A stretch of DNA of 64,000 bases from Kribbella jejuensis (GTDB lineage: Bacteria > Actinomycetota > Actinomycetes > Propionibacteriales > Kribbellaceae), in the NCBI RefSeq assembly GCF_006715085.1, contig NZ_VFMM01000004.1, positions 186,001 through 250,000 on the forward strand. The letters are read 5' to 3'. Each line of letters opens with the position of its first letter. Within the stretch, counting starts at the first letter, position 1. The notes under the pieces are model-generated. The model saw only the letters and a program-made list of their open reading frames with translations. It was not told the origin of the DNA and searched no databases. Shown here piece after piece: positions 26,524-34,512 of this stretch. Position numbers and translations under genes: made by a program.

Positions 26524-26559
26524 TTGCCGCCGGGAGATCTGAGAGATTACTCTCGAAAC
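26524..26559 (+). promoter_or_regulatory. Promoter/operator of the HTH-MFS pair
   Basis: An inverted repeat GAGAG-ATTA-CTCTC lies at 26541-26554. It overlaps a possible -10 TACTCT (26548-26553). TTGCCG at 26524-26529 is a possible -35 with an 18-bp spacer. Only 6 nt separate the -10 from ATG, so the mRNA would be leaderless. The dyad is a candidate autoregulatory site. Confidence 0.55.
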
Positions 26560-27153
26560 ATGTCTCTCAGGAATCCGTACGGCGATTTCGAGATCACCGA
26601 TCCGCAGGCGATGCGCGCGCTGGCGCACCCGGTCCGGCTCGCTGCCCTCAGCTACCTGCAGGGCAACAGTCCGGCCACGGCCACCCAGTTGTCCGAACAC
26701 GTCGGCGCCTCCCCCTCGGTCACCAGTTGGCACCTGCGGCACCTGGCGGAGTTCGGGCTGGTGAAGGACGGGCCGCCACCCAGCGGCTCGGACAAACGGC
26801 AGCGCTGGTGGTACGCCGTGTCCCGCGGGTTCCGCTACGAGATGCCGGACACGCCGGACGGCGCCGCGGCCGGGCGGCTGTTGCGGACCGAGCTGATGAA
26901 CCAGGCCCTCGAAGCCGCGCAGAACTGGTTGGTCGAGACCGAGCCCAGGCTCGAGCCCGAGTGGAGCAGGCTCGCGGGATCCGCCAACACCACGCTCACC
27001 ATCACGACCGCTGAGGCCGAGGCGATCGAGTCCGCGATCGAGGAACTGCTGGCGCCCTACGTCCAGCGCAGGGACGCGGGCGGAACCCCGGACGACGCCC
27101 GCGCGGTCCGCTACCTGCGGATTACGTTGCCTGAAGCAACGGACGCGTCGTGA
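26560..27153 (+). CDS. Winged-helix regulator (ArsR/HTH_20 type)
   Basis: 197 aa. The N-terminal winged helix has MRALAHPVRLAALSYL, then the helix-turn-helix TATQLSEHVGASPSVTSWHLRHLAEFGLV and a wing (SDKRQRWWYA). The C-terminal 100 residues are helical and acidic, perhaps for ligand binding or dimerisation. No metal-binding Cys motif is present. It overlaps the MFS gene (GTGA), which it probably controls. Confidence 0.87.
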   Translation: MSLRNPYGDFEITDPQAMRALAHPVRLAALSYLQGNSPATATQLSEHVGASPSVTSWHLRHLAEFGLVKDGPPPSGSDKRQRWWYAVSRGFRYEMPDTPDGAAAGRLLRTELMNQALEAAQNWLVETEPRLEPEWSRLAGSANTTLTITTAEAEAIESAIEELLAPYVQRRDAGGTPDDARAVRYLRITLPEATDAS

Positions 27154-28403
27154 GCACCGCCGCGGCCACCAGCCTGTGGCGGGACCGGCGGTTCCGGACG
27201 TTCTGGTCGGCGCAGGGAGTTTCGGAGTTCGGCGACCGGATCACCGAGCTCGCGCTGCCGTTGATCGCGGTCACGATGCTGGACGCCTCCCCCAGCCAGG
27301 TCGGCTTCCTGACCGCGGCGGTCTGGCTGCCGAACATCGCGTCGCTGTTCATCGGCGCCTGGGTGGACCATCGCCGGGACAAGCGCCCGCTGATGATCGC
27401 GGCCGATCTCTCGCGGACCGTCGTCCTGCTGTCGTTGCCGGTCGCGTATTGGTTCGACGTACTGACGCTCGGGCAGCTGTATGCGATCGCGATCCTTGCC
27501 GGTACCGCGCACGTGGTGTTCGGTACGGCGTACGCGTCGTTCTTCGTGCGGCTGGTGGATCGCGACCACTTCATGGAGGCGAACAGCAAGCTGTCGGCGA
27601 CCCGGTCGATCTCGTTCATGGCCGGCCCGGCTGTCGGCGGGTGGCTGGTGCAATTGCTGACCGCGCCGGTCGCGATCCTCGTGGACGCGCTGACGTTCGT
27701 GTTCTCGGCGGTACAGATCGGCCGGCTGAAGATCGAGCCGAGTACGCCGCAGCCGTCCGAGGAAACGTTGCTCCGCCGCGCCGCTGCCGGGATGCGCTAC
27801 GTGCTCAAGCACCCATACCTGAGCCGGAGCCTCGGCTCTGCGACCACCGTGAACTTCTTCAACCTGATGGCGATGGCGCTGCTCGTGCTGTTCGCCAGCC
27901 GCATTCTCGGCCTGTCGGCCGGGGTGATCGGCGTGGCGTTCGGCGTCGGCGCTTCCGGCGGCCTGCTCGGCGCGGTCGCCGCCGCTCCGCTCAGCGCCCG
28001 CTTCGGCGCCGGCCCGGTGATCGCCTTCGGGGCTGTCATCTTCCCCGGCTCGATCGCCCTCGCGGCGTTCGCCGGCGGCCCGACGTGGCTCAAGGCCGTC
28101 GCCCTGGCCGGAGCGGAGTTCATCGGAGCGTTCGCGGTGATGTGCTTCGACGTACCGCTGAACTCCTTGCAGGCCGCGGTGATCCACGACCACATGCGCA
28201 GCCGGGTGGCCGGCGCTTTCAGCAGCATCAACTACGGCATCCGGCCCCTGGGCGCAGTAGTAGGAGGGTTCCTCGGTACCTGGATCGGTGTCCGGGAAAC
28301 CCTCCTGGTGTCCGCGGCCGGCGGGCTGCTGTCGGTCGTCTGGCTGATCGGCTCACCGATCATCCGGACCCGCGACCTGACCGGCCTGGAGCCGCCCGCT
28401 TAG
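27150..28403 (+). CDS. MFS transporter (MFS_3/enterobactin-exporter-like)
   Basis: 417 aa with about 12 helices. The N-terminus LWRDRRFRTFWSAQGVSEFGDRI and the loop WVDHRRDKRPLMIAADLSRT after helix 2 are typical of the MFS_3/TetV-like efflux group. Coupled to the winged-helix gene upstream, so a regulated drug or metabolite exporter is likely. Its 3' end overlaps the convergent DHA2 exporter by 4 bp. Confidence 0.87.
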   Translation: MSTAAATSLWRDRRFRTFWSAQGVSEFGDRITELALPLIAVTMLDASPSQVGFLTAAVWLPNIASLFIGAWVDHRRDKRPLMIAADLSRTVVLLSLPVAYWFDVLTLGQLYAIAILAGTAHVVFGTAYASFFVRLVDRDHFMEANSKLSATRSISFMAGPAVGGWLVQLLTAPVAILVDALTFVFSAVQIGRLKIEPSTPQPSEETLLRRAAAGMRYVLKHPYLSRSLGSATTVNFFNLMAMALLVLFASRILGLSAGVIGVAFGVGASGGLLGAVAAAPLSARFGAGPVIAFGAVIFPGSIALAAFAGGPTWLKAVALAGAEFIGAFAVMCFDVPLNSLQAAVIHDHMRSRVAGAFSSINYGIRPLGAVVGGFLGTWIGVRETLLVSAAGGLLSVVWLIGSPIIRTRDLTGLEPPA

Positions 28404-29983
28404 TCCTCGACGAGTACCTCGACCTTGTTGACGGTCTTGCGGAGCGGGACTTCCTTGATGAAGATCACGGCGATCAGACTGACCACGGCGCAGGCCGCGG
28501 CGATCAGGAAGATCCGTCCGGTCGCGTCGCCGTAGGCGTGCCGGACAAGCGCAGCCAGCTGCGGCGGGAGGTTCTTCACGTCCAGCAGGCTCGTGCCGCC
28601 GGAGCCGCCTTCCTGCAGTTTGCGGGCCGCTGCGGCACCGTTCGGACCGGCCAGCACGCCGGCGACGATCAGGTCCTTGACCCGCGCGGCGAGCACCGCT
28701 CCGAGGGCCGAGACGCCGACCGCACCGCCGAGGCTGCGGAAGAACGCGACGGTCGCGGACGACGCACCGATCTGCGTGACGTCGACGGTGTTCTGTACGG
28801 CGAGCACCAGGTTCTGCATGGTCATACCCATGCCGAGGCCCATCGCCAGCATGCCGAGTCCGACGTACCAGTACGGCGTGCTGTGGTCGATCGTGCCGAG
28901 GATCAGCAGGCCGACGAGCAGCAGGACGCCGCCGGAGACCAGGTACCGCTTCCACTTGCCGTACCGGGTGATCAGCTGACCCGATCCGGCCGAGCCGACG
29001 AACGAGCCGAGCATCATCGGGATCGTCAGCAGACCGGCCTCGGTCGGGCTGTACCCGCGGGCGATCTGGAAGTACTGGCCGAGGAACAGCGCGCTGCCGA
29101 ACATCGCGACACCGACCGACAGGCTGGCCACGATCGCCAGCGCGGTGGTGCGCTCGCGCACGACCTTCAGCGGAACGAGCGGCTCGGCGACCCGCCTCTC
29201 CACGAGGACGGCGAGGAAGCCGACGAGCAGCGTGCCGCCGACGAACAGCGCGGACTGCCACGACATCCAGGCGAAGTCCGTACCGGCGAAGGTGACCCAG
29301 AGCAGCGGCAGGCTGGCCGCGATGCTGATCAGGACCGCGCCGAGGTAGTCGATCTTGACCTTGCGCTTGAGCAGCGGCAGGTGCAGGTACTTCTGCAGGA
29401 TCACCAGGCTGATCACGGCCAGCGGCACACAGACGTAGAAACACCAGCGCCAGCCGAGCCAGGACGTGTCGACGATGACGCCACCGATCAGCGGGCCGCT
29501 GACGGTCGCGACCGCCATCACGGCACCCATGTAACCGGAGTACCGGCCGCGTGAGCGGGGCGGGATCGCGGCGCCGATGATGGCCTGCGCGAGCGCCATC
29601 AGGCCGCCCATCGCGAGGCCCTGGAGCACTCGGGCGCCGATCAGGAACGGCACGTTGTGGGACAGGCCGGCCAGTGCGGACCCGATCACGAAGACCGAGA
29701 TCGCGACCTGGACCAGCAGTTTCTTGCTCACCAGGTCCGCGAGCTTGCCCCAGATCGGGGTGGACACCGTAGTGGCCAGCAGGCTCGCGGTGAGCACCCA
29801 GGTGTACTGCGTCTGGGTGCCTTCGAGATCGGCGATGATCGTCGGCAGGGCGTTGCTGACGATCGTCGAGCTGAGCATCGCCGTGAACAGCGCGGCGAGC
29901 AGCCCGATCAGGATCTCGAGGATCTCGCGGTGGGTGAGTTCCGGCGCAGCGGGCACCTGCGGCCGGGTCTCGGTGACAGTCAT
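28400..29983 (-). CDS. DHA2-family (EmrB/QacA-type) MFS exporter
   Basis: 527 aa, about 14 helices. Motif A is GKLADLVSKK and motif C lies in GPLIGGVIVDTSWLGWRW. A loop of about 40 residues between the last two helices contains a Gly-rich LQEGGSGGTS. Multidrug efflux by proton antiport is the family role. The ATG overlaps the stop of the MarR gene (TAATG), which is the probable local regulator. Confidence 0.9.
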   Translation of the reverse strand: MTVTETRPQVPAAPELTHREILEILIGLLAALFTAMLSSTIVSNALPTIIADLEGTQTQYTWVLTASLLATTVSTPIWGKLADLVSKKLLVQVAISVFVIGSALAGLSHNVPFLIGARVLQGLAMGGLMALAQAIIGAAIPPRSRGRYSGYMGAVMAVATVSGPLIGGVIVDTSWLGWRWCFYVCVPLAVISLVILQKYLHLPLLKRKVKIDYLGAVLISIAASLPLLWVTFAGTDFAWMSWQSALFVGGTLLVGFLAVLVERRVAEPLVPLKVVRERTTALAIVASLSVGVAMFGSALFLGQYFQIARGYSPTEAGLLTIPMMLGSFVGSAGSGQLITRYGKWKRYLVSGGVLLLVGLLILGTIDHSTPYWYVGLGMLAMGLGMGMTMQNLVLAVQNTVDVTQIGASSATVAFFRSLGGAVGVSALGAVLAARVKDLIVAGVLAGPNGAAAARKLQEGGSGGTSLLDVKNLPPQLAALVRHAYGDATGRIFLIAAACAVVSLIAVIFIKEVPLRKTVNKVEVLVED

Positions 29984-30492
29984 TACTCTCCAGTCCTGGA
30001 CGTTTGCCTCACGAGCTTGTTGGCCTCGGTGATCGCGACCGCGATCCGCTGCATGGTGGCAGCGGCCGCGATCAGCGCATCGTCGTCGAGGTCCGACAAG
30101 GCGGTTCTGAGTTGCTGGGTGTAGGAGGAATACAGGGCCTCCAGCCGGGCCTTGCCCTGGGCCGAGAGGCTCACCAGTCCGACCCGGGCATCGGCAGGAT
30201 CCGGCCGACGGCTCACCAGTCCGTCGGCCTCCAGCGCGGTCAGCTGCCGGCTCACCACCGATGCGTCGACGCCGAGCTTCGCGGCGATCTCCCCGCCACG
30301 CTGCTCGCCGTCCTTCATCAGCACCTTGAGCACACTCGCGTCCGACCGGCGCAGTGCGCCGTCGCCGCCGCCGAGCTGCCGGTGCTCGATACACCGCACG
30401 GCACGCACCAGAGAGCTGACCCCTTCGAGCAGTTCCTGGGCCGCCGCATCCCGCTCTACCCCCGGGACGAGGGGCTGCTGAGCTAGTTGCAT
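29983..30492 (-). CDS. MarR-family regulator of the DHA2 exporter
   Basis: 169 aa. The winged helix runs about 55-125: LKVLMKDGEQRGGEIAAKLGVDASVVSRQLTALEADGLVSRR with wing DPADARVG. ATG at 30492 is chosen over an upstream in-frame start because it sits directly after the promoter and operator. Coupling to the exporter by TAATG suggests repression relieved by an exported compound. Confidence 0.9.
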   Translation of the reverse strand: MQLAQQPLVPGVERDAAAQELLEGVSSLVRAVRCIEHRQLGGGDGALRRSDASVLKVLMKDGEQRGGEIAAKLGVDASVVSRQLTALEADGLVSRRPDPADARVGLVSLSAQGKARLEALYSSYTQQLRTALSDLDDDALIAAAATMQRIAVAITEANKLVRQTSRTGE

Positions 30493-30528
30493 AACCCAAC
30501 TATATACACGAATAGTTGGTTTCCACAA
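30493..30528 (-). promoter_or_regulatory. MarR promoter with overlapping palindromic operator
   Basis: Perfect inverted repeat CCAACTA (30496-30502) / TAGTTGG (30513-30519) with a 10-bp spacer. On the minus strand, -35 TTGTGG (30528-30523) and -10 TATAGT (30504-30499) are 18 bp apart, and 6 nt separate the -10 from ATG. The operator covers the spacer and -10, so bound MarR would block polymerase. The transcript should be leaderless. Confidence 0.72.
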
Positions 30529-30572
30529 CCATATGCGCAGGTTGTGGATAAGTGGTTACTACCTGTGAAAGG

Positions 30573-31028
30573 TCAGCCGAGGTCGGCGTTCAGGCGGGCC
30601 AGCAGTCGGCCCAGGTCGGCCAGATCGGTGGGGTTCCAGCGGTCCAGGATGGCGCGAAACTCGGTCTGGCGTTGGGTGCGCATCGCCTCGTACCGTTCGG
30701 CACCGGTCGCGGTGAGCCGGAGCAGGCGGGCGCGGCCGTCGTCGGGGTCGCCGACGCGTTCGATCAGGCCGAGGTTCTCGAGTTGGCTGATGCCGCGGCT
30801 CACGGTCGACTTGTCGAGGCCGAGCACCTGCGCGACATCGGACGCGCGGACGCCGGCTCCGGTACCGAGCTCGATCTGGGAGATCAGCGCGTAGCCGGCC
30901 GCGTCCATCTCGGGGTGTACCCGCCGGGCCAGCCGCAGCGATGCGGAGCGCGACCGGCGGAACAGGGCCGACAACTCCTGCTCGATCGCAGCGACGAGTT
31001 CCTCCGAACGCTCGATCTGCATGCTCAT
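30573..31028 (-). CDS. MarR-family regulator, second copy
   Basis: 151 aa. Winged helix at about 60-115: ASDVAQVLGLDKSTVSRGISQLENLGLIERV with wing DPDDGRAR. Not a close paralogue of the neighbouring MarR. It has no transporter overlapping it. The ATG at 31028 is supplied by the second 84-bp repeat, directly downstream of hisF, so it may be read from the hisF transcript. Target unknown. Confidence 0.87.
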   Translation of the reverse strand: MSMQIERSEELVAAIEQELSALFRRSRSASLRLARRVHPEMDAAGYALISQIELGTGAGVRASDVAQVLGLDKSTVSRGISQLENLGLIERVGDPDDGRARLLRLTATGAERYEAMRTQRQTEFRAILDRWNPTDLADLGRLLARLNADLG

Positions 31029-31107
31029 CGACGTCCTCGCTTCGCTCCGGGCGCCGATGAGGCACGAGCGCGCTGTGTTGTCTTGATGCCCTCGCTCCGC
31101 TCGGTCA
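31024..31107 (-). repeat. 84-bp stop-to-start intergenic repeat, copy 2
   Basis: The repeat spans from the hisF TGA (31105-31107) to the ATGAG start of the second MarR gene. It aligns gap-free with copy 1 at 17942-18025. The hairpin CTCATCG/CGATGAG is kept although the paired bases at its seventh position differ from copy 1 (C-G there, G-C here). Confidence 0.85.
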
Positions 31108-31866
31108 TCGGACCACGATCCCCGCGTCCCGCAGGGCCTTCTTCACGTCGGCGATCCGGAAGTCGCCGAAATGGAACACACTCGCCGCGAGTACGGCGTC
31201 CGCACCCGCCTGGACCGCGGGCGGGAAATGGTCCGGCGACCCCGCTCCCCCGCTGGCGATCAGCGGTACGTCGACAACCGCGCGGACCGCCTTGATCAGC
31301 TCGAGGTCGAACCCCTGCTTGGTCCCGTCGGCGTCCATCGAGTTGAGCAGGATCTCGCCCGCGCCGAGCTCGCAGCCGCGTTGCGCCCACTCGATCGCGT
31401 CCAGCCCCGCGGACCGGCGTCCGCCGTGGGTGGTGACCTCGAACCCGCTCGGCTGCTCTGCGGACCGCCGTACGTCGAGGGACAGCACCAGGACCTGGTT
31501 GCCGAAGCGGTGCGAGATCTCGCGGATCACGTCGGGACGGGCGATCGCGCCGGTGTTGATACCGACCTTGTCCGCGCCCGCGCGCAACAGCCGGTCCACG
31601 TCGGCCGCCTCGCGCACGCCGCCGCCGACGGTCAGCGGGATGAACACCTGCTCGGCGGTGCGGCGAACCACGTCGTACGTCGTCTCGCGGGAACCGGAGG
31701 ACGCGGTGATGTCGAGGAAGGTGAGCTCGTCCGCACCCTCGGCGTCGTACACCTGCGCCATCTCGACCGGGTCGCCCGCGTCGCGCAGGTCGGCGAAGTT
31801 CACGCCCTTGACCACACGGCCGGCGTCGACGTCCAAACAGGGAATAACTCGCACGGCAAGACTCAC
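31105..31866 (-). CDS. hisF: Imidazole glycerol phosphate synthase cyclase subunit
   Basis: 253 aa TIM barrel. The two catalytic Asp lie in IPCLDVDAGRVVKGV and VLSLDVRR; phosphate loops are GGGVREAADV and ASGGAGSPDHF. It forms imidazole glycerol phosphate and AICAR with HisH, which is not in the window. It is set apart from both hisA (upstream) and hisI (downstream) by inserted genes. Confidence 0.97.
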   Translation of the reverse strand: MSLAVRVIPCLDVDAGRVVKGVNFADLRDAGDPVEMAQVYDAEGADELTFLDITASSGSRETTYDVVRRTAEQVFIPLTVGGGVREAADVDRLLRAGADKVGINTGAIARPDVIREISHRFGNQVLVLSLDVRRSAEQPSGFEVTTHGGRRSAGLDAIEWAQRGCELGAGEILLNSMDADGTKQGFDLELIKAVRAVVDVPLIASGGAGSPDHFPPAVQAGADAVLAASVFHFGDFRIADVKKALRDAGIVVR

Positions 31867-31919
31867 GCGGTCAGCCTACCGGCCACGGACCAGCGATCCG
31901 GCGCCATCTCGACCGAGTG

Positions 31920-31949
31920 CCGGACTCCCCTGTGCCGCAGGGAGTCCGG
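31920..31949 (-). terminator. 10-bp perfect stem after the plsC-like gene
   Basis: CCGGACTCCC, 10-nt loop, GGGAGTCCGG. It starts 17 bp after the plsC-like stop and lies before hisF on the same strand. No T tract. It probably ends or attenuates the hisA-plsC transcript and so separates hisF from hisA. Confidence 0.65.
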
Positions 31950-31965
31950 CGAACCGCAGCCGGTG

Positions 31966-32898
31966 TCACTTCCAGGCGCGGCGGCGGTTGTCGGTGGATT
32001 TCATCGGGCGGGTGGATTCCCAGACCCGGCGCCAGCGGGCGGCGTCGGGGCCGGACTGCTCGGGCGAGGCGCCGATGGCTGCGCGGCGGCGGGCTTCGTA
32101 CCAGGTGGTGGATTCCTCGTCGAGCAGCGCCGAGACGGCGGCGGCGATCCGCGGCGCGAAGTCGCGGGCACTTTCGCCGGCGGCGGGGCGGAGCGGGTCG
32201 CCGTACCGGACGTGGACGGCGGGACGTCCGGGGATCGGCCAGCCGCGGCCGCGGGGCATGGCGGCGAAGGAACCCTTGATGCCGACCGGGATGATCGGTA
32301 CGTCGTGCTCGACGGCGAGGTACGCCGCCCCCATCCGGAACCGCTGCACCCAGCCGTCGGGCGAGCGCGTGCCCTCCGGGAACACCACGACATTCCATCC
32401 GTCGGCGAGCAGGTCGCCCGGCGTGGAGCTCATCTTCCCGCCGCGCCGCTCGATCGGGAACGTGTTGAACACGATCGCCGACCCGGCAGCCCGCCACCAG
32501 GTGTCGAAGAAGTAGTCGGCGGCGGCCGCGAACGCCGTCCGCCGGCGAATCGCGTCCGGCAGCGACAGCAGCAGCAACGGGGTGTCGAGGTGCGACGAGT
32601 GGTTCGCGACGATGATCGCCGGACCGTCGAGCTTGAGCAGCGAGTCCAGGCCACTGACCTGCGGGCTGACCTCGAAGTTCAGCACCGCGTTCAGCGGGCC
32701 CTTCTGGATCAGGTCGCGGACAGCGATCGCGGCCGGCGTCCGGGCCCACTTGGTCGGGAAGACCGAGGTCTCCTTCGGAACCACGTACGGCTCGGCGGTC
32801 CGCGGTACCTGCGGCCGCCGGCCCCAGCGCCACCCGCGAGCGACCAGCTTCACGTCCCGCGCGGTGTCGCGGCCGAACTTCACCAGGCCGGTACCCAT
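31966..32898 (-). CDS. PlsC-type lysophospholipid acyltransferase
   Basis: 310 aa. Acyltransferase motifs in order: NHSSHLD (H-x4-D, about residue 110), a downstream FNTFPIERRG, VVVFPEGTRSPDG, and VPIIPVGIKG. These match 1-acyl-glycerol-3-phosphate acyltransferases. An unusual basic N-terminus of about 80 residues (GRDTARDVKLVARGWRWGRR) precedes the domain. The start overlaps the LarA-like stop by 1 bp (TGATG), making it the last gene of the four-gene cassette. Confidence 0.9.
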   Translation of the reverse strand: MGTGLVKFGRDTARDVKLVARGWRWGRRPQVPRTAEPYVVPKETSVFPTKWARTPAAIAVRDLIQKGPLNAVLNFEVSPQVSGLDSLLKLDGPAIIVANHSSHLDTPLLLLSLPDAIRRRTAFAAAADYFFDTWWRAAGSAIVFNTFPIERRGGKMSSTPGDLLADGWNVVVFPEGTRSPDGWVQRFRMGAAYLAVEHDVPIIPVGIKGSFAAMPRGRGWPIPGRPAVHVRYGDPLRPAAGESARDFAPRIAAAVSALLDEESTTWYEARRRAAIGASPEQSGPDAARWRRVWESTRPMKSTDNRRRAWK

Positions 32899-34478
32899 CA
32901 GCGCACGTCCGCGAGCAGGTGCGGCGGGTTGTGCAGGTACGTGATCGAGGGCGACCGGCCGACCGAGTGGCTGACCATCTCGAGCGCGTCCTGCAGCGTG
33001 GACGCGGACCGGAAGCCCATCCGCTCGACGGTCCTGCGGTTCCCGCCGACCCAGACGATGTCGCCGCAGTGGTCCAGCGCGTGCGAGATCCAGTACCACA
33101 TGTAGAACGGGTGCACGCCGTGGTACGCGTACGACGTCCGGTACAGGTGGATGTACCACGGGTCCTCGGCGTACTGCTTCTCGAACTTCGCCTCGATCGT
33201 CGCCGGATCGGTGCTCTCGGCAAGCACTTCCTCGAAGAAGTCGACGTACGACGGGTGGTGCAGCTGGCTGAACTCGTAGTCGACCGGGTGGTACAGGATC
33301 ACCGCGCCGTCCTTGCGGACGACCGGGTTGCCGCGGTACGAGTTGAAGTAGTAGCCCAGGCCCATGCAGGCGGCCAGGATCGGGTTCATCACCGAGTTCA
33401 CGTTGTACGGGCCGACGAACGGCACGCCCATGATCGCGACGTCGGACTGACCCTGCACCTCGACCAGGTGCTGACGGTGCACCGCCTCGATGGTCTTCTC
33501 GTGCACCGGCTCGATCGCGCCGGCGTTGATGCCGGTCAGGCCGTAGTTCGAGCGGACGTCGGTGAAGATCTTGTGCCGCAGCTTGGCCGGTGCGGCGGCG
33601 AGCGCCCGCTTGGTGCCGAGCATCGAGGCCTGGTCCTTGATCGACCACTCCCACTCACGCTTCTGCAGGAACTCCAGCGGCCCGCCGAAGATGTCGTTGT
33701 TCAGCGTGGTCTCGATCTGGAACACCTTGACGTGCTGGGTCAGCACCTCGCCCATCCGCCAGGCGGAGTGGTGCATCTTGGACGCCTTGTGGTCCATGAA
33801 CGACCGGGAGTGGATCATCGTGTGGCTGTTGTGGTGGTGCTTCAGCGACTTGTACGACGCCAGCCCGATCGACGTGGACTTGTGGCCGCCGTCCATCGCG
33901 ACCAGGTTCACGTTCACGTAGACGAGCAGGTCGGACTCGGCGGCCCGCTTGGAGATCTCGACGTCCTCGCCGTGCCGGGTCAGCCCCAGGTGGGTCAGGT
34001 TCGCGGTGTCCTCGGCGTCGAAGTTGTAGAGCTTGCCGTCGGGGAAGAACGACCGGAAGACCCGCTCGCCGACGATCTCACGCAGCTCGTTCGGGGTCAG
34101 CCGGCGGTGCAGGGCGTTCGCCGAGATCAGCTCGACGTCGTCGACACCGGCCTGCGCGGCCAGCTCCAGCACGGCCTCGATCACCCGCTGCCGGATGTCC
34201 GGCTTCTTCATCGGCGGCAGCGGCAGCGAGATGTCGTCGAACGCGATCGTCAGCCGCATGCCCGCGCGGAGCAATTCGGGCAGCGGCTCGGAGTCGATCG
34301 GGTTCAGCAGCGCGTTCTGGATCGCCTCGTCGACGTCGCGCACCGCGGGCAGCGCCTCCGGCGGGTACACCACCCGGGTGCCCTGCGGGAAGCGCTCCAG
34401 CAGGAAGCCCTCGCCGTTGTGCACGAGCAGCGGCGGCGTGCGGTCGTCCACCTCAAGCACGAAACCTGGCCGAGACAT
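32898..34478 (-). CDS. LarA-like (DUF2088) nickel-pincer-family protein
   Basis: 526 aa. The N-terminal half matches the lactate racemase domain: IAFDDISLPLPPM near 78, NALHRRLTPNELREIVG with His124, and MDGGHKS with Lys200, followed by a His cluster at 214-216. In Lactobacillus LarA the catalytic His108 and cofactor-linked Lys184 are also 76 residues apart. The second catalytic His (LarA His174) has no clear counterpart; the region reads VYVNVNLV. The C-terminal half is His/Tyr/Trp-rich. A racemase or epimerase of a 2-hydroxyacid-like group is plausible, not proven. Confidence 0.8.
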   Translation of the reverse strand: MSRPGFVLEVDDRTPPLLVHNGEGFLLERFPQGTRVVYPPEALPAVRDVDEAIQNALLNPIDSEPLPELLRAGMRLTIAFDDISLPLPPMKKPDIRQRVIEAVLELAAQAGVDDVELISANALHRRLTPNELREIVGERVFRSFFPDGKLYNFDAEDTANLTHLGLTRHGEDVEISKRAAESDLLVYVNVNLVAMDGGHKSTSIGLASYKSLKHHHNSHTMIHSRSFMDHKASKMHHSAWRMGEVLTQHVKVFQIETTLNNDIFGGPLEFLQKREWEWSIKDQASMLGTKRALAAAPAKLRHKIFTDVRSNYGLTGINAGAIEPVHEKTIEAVHRQHLVEVQGQSDVAIMGVPFVGPYNVNSVMNPILAACMGLGYYFNSYRGNPVVRKDGAVILYHPVDYEFSQLHHPSYVDFFEEVLAESTDPATIEAKFEKQYAEDPWYIHLYRTSYAYHGVHPFYMWYWISHALDHCGDIVWVGGNRRTVERMGFRSASTLQDALEMVSHSVGRSPSITYLHNPPHLLADVR

Positions 34479-34512
34479 GTTCAGAACCTCTCTCGTCGTA
34501 CGTTCAGCGCCT

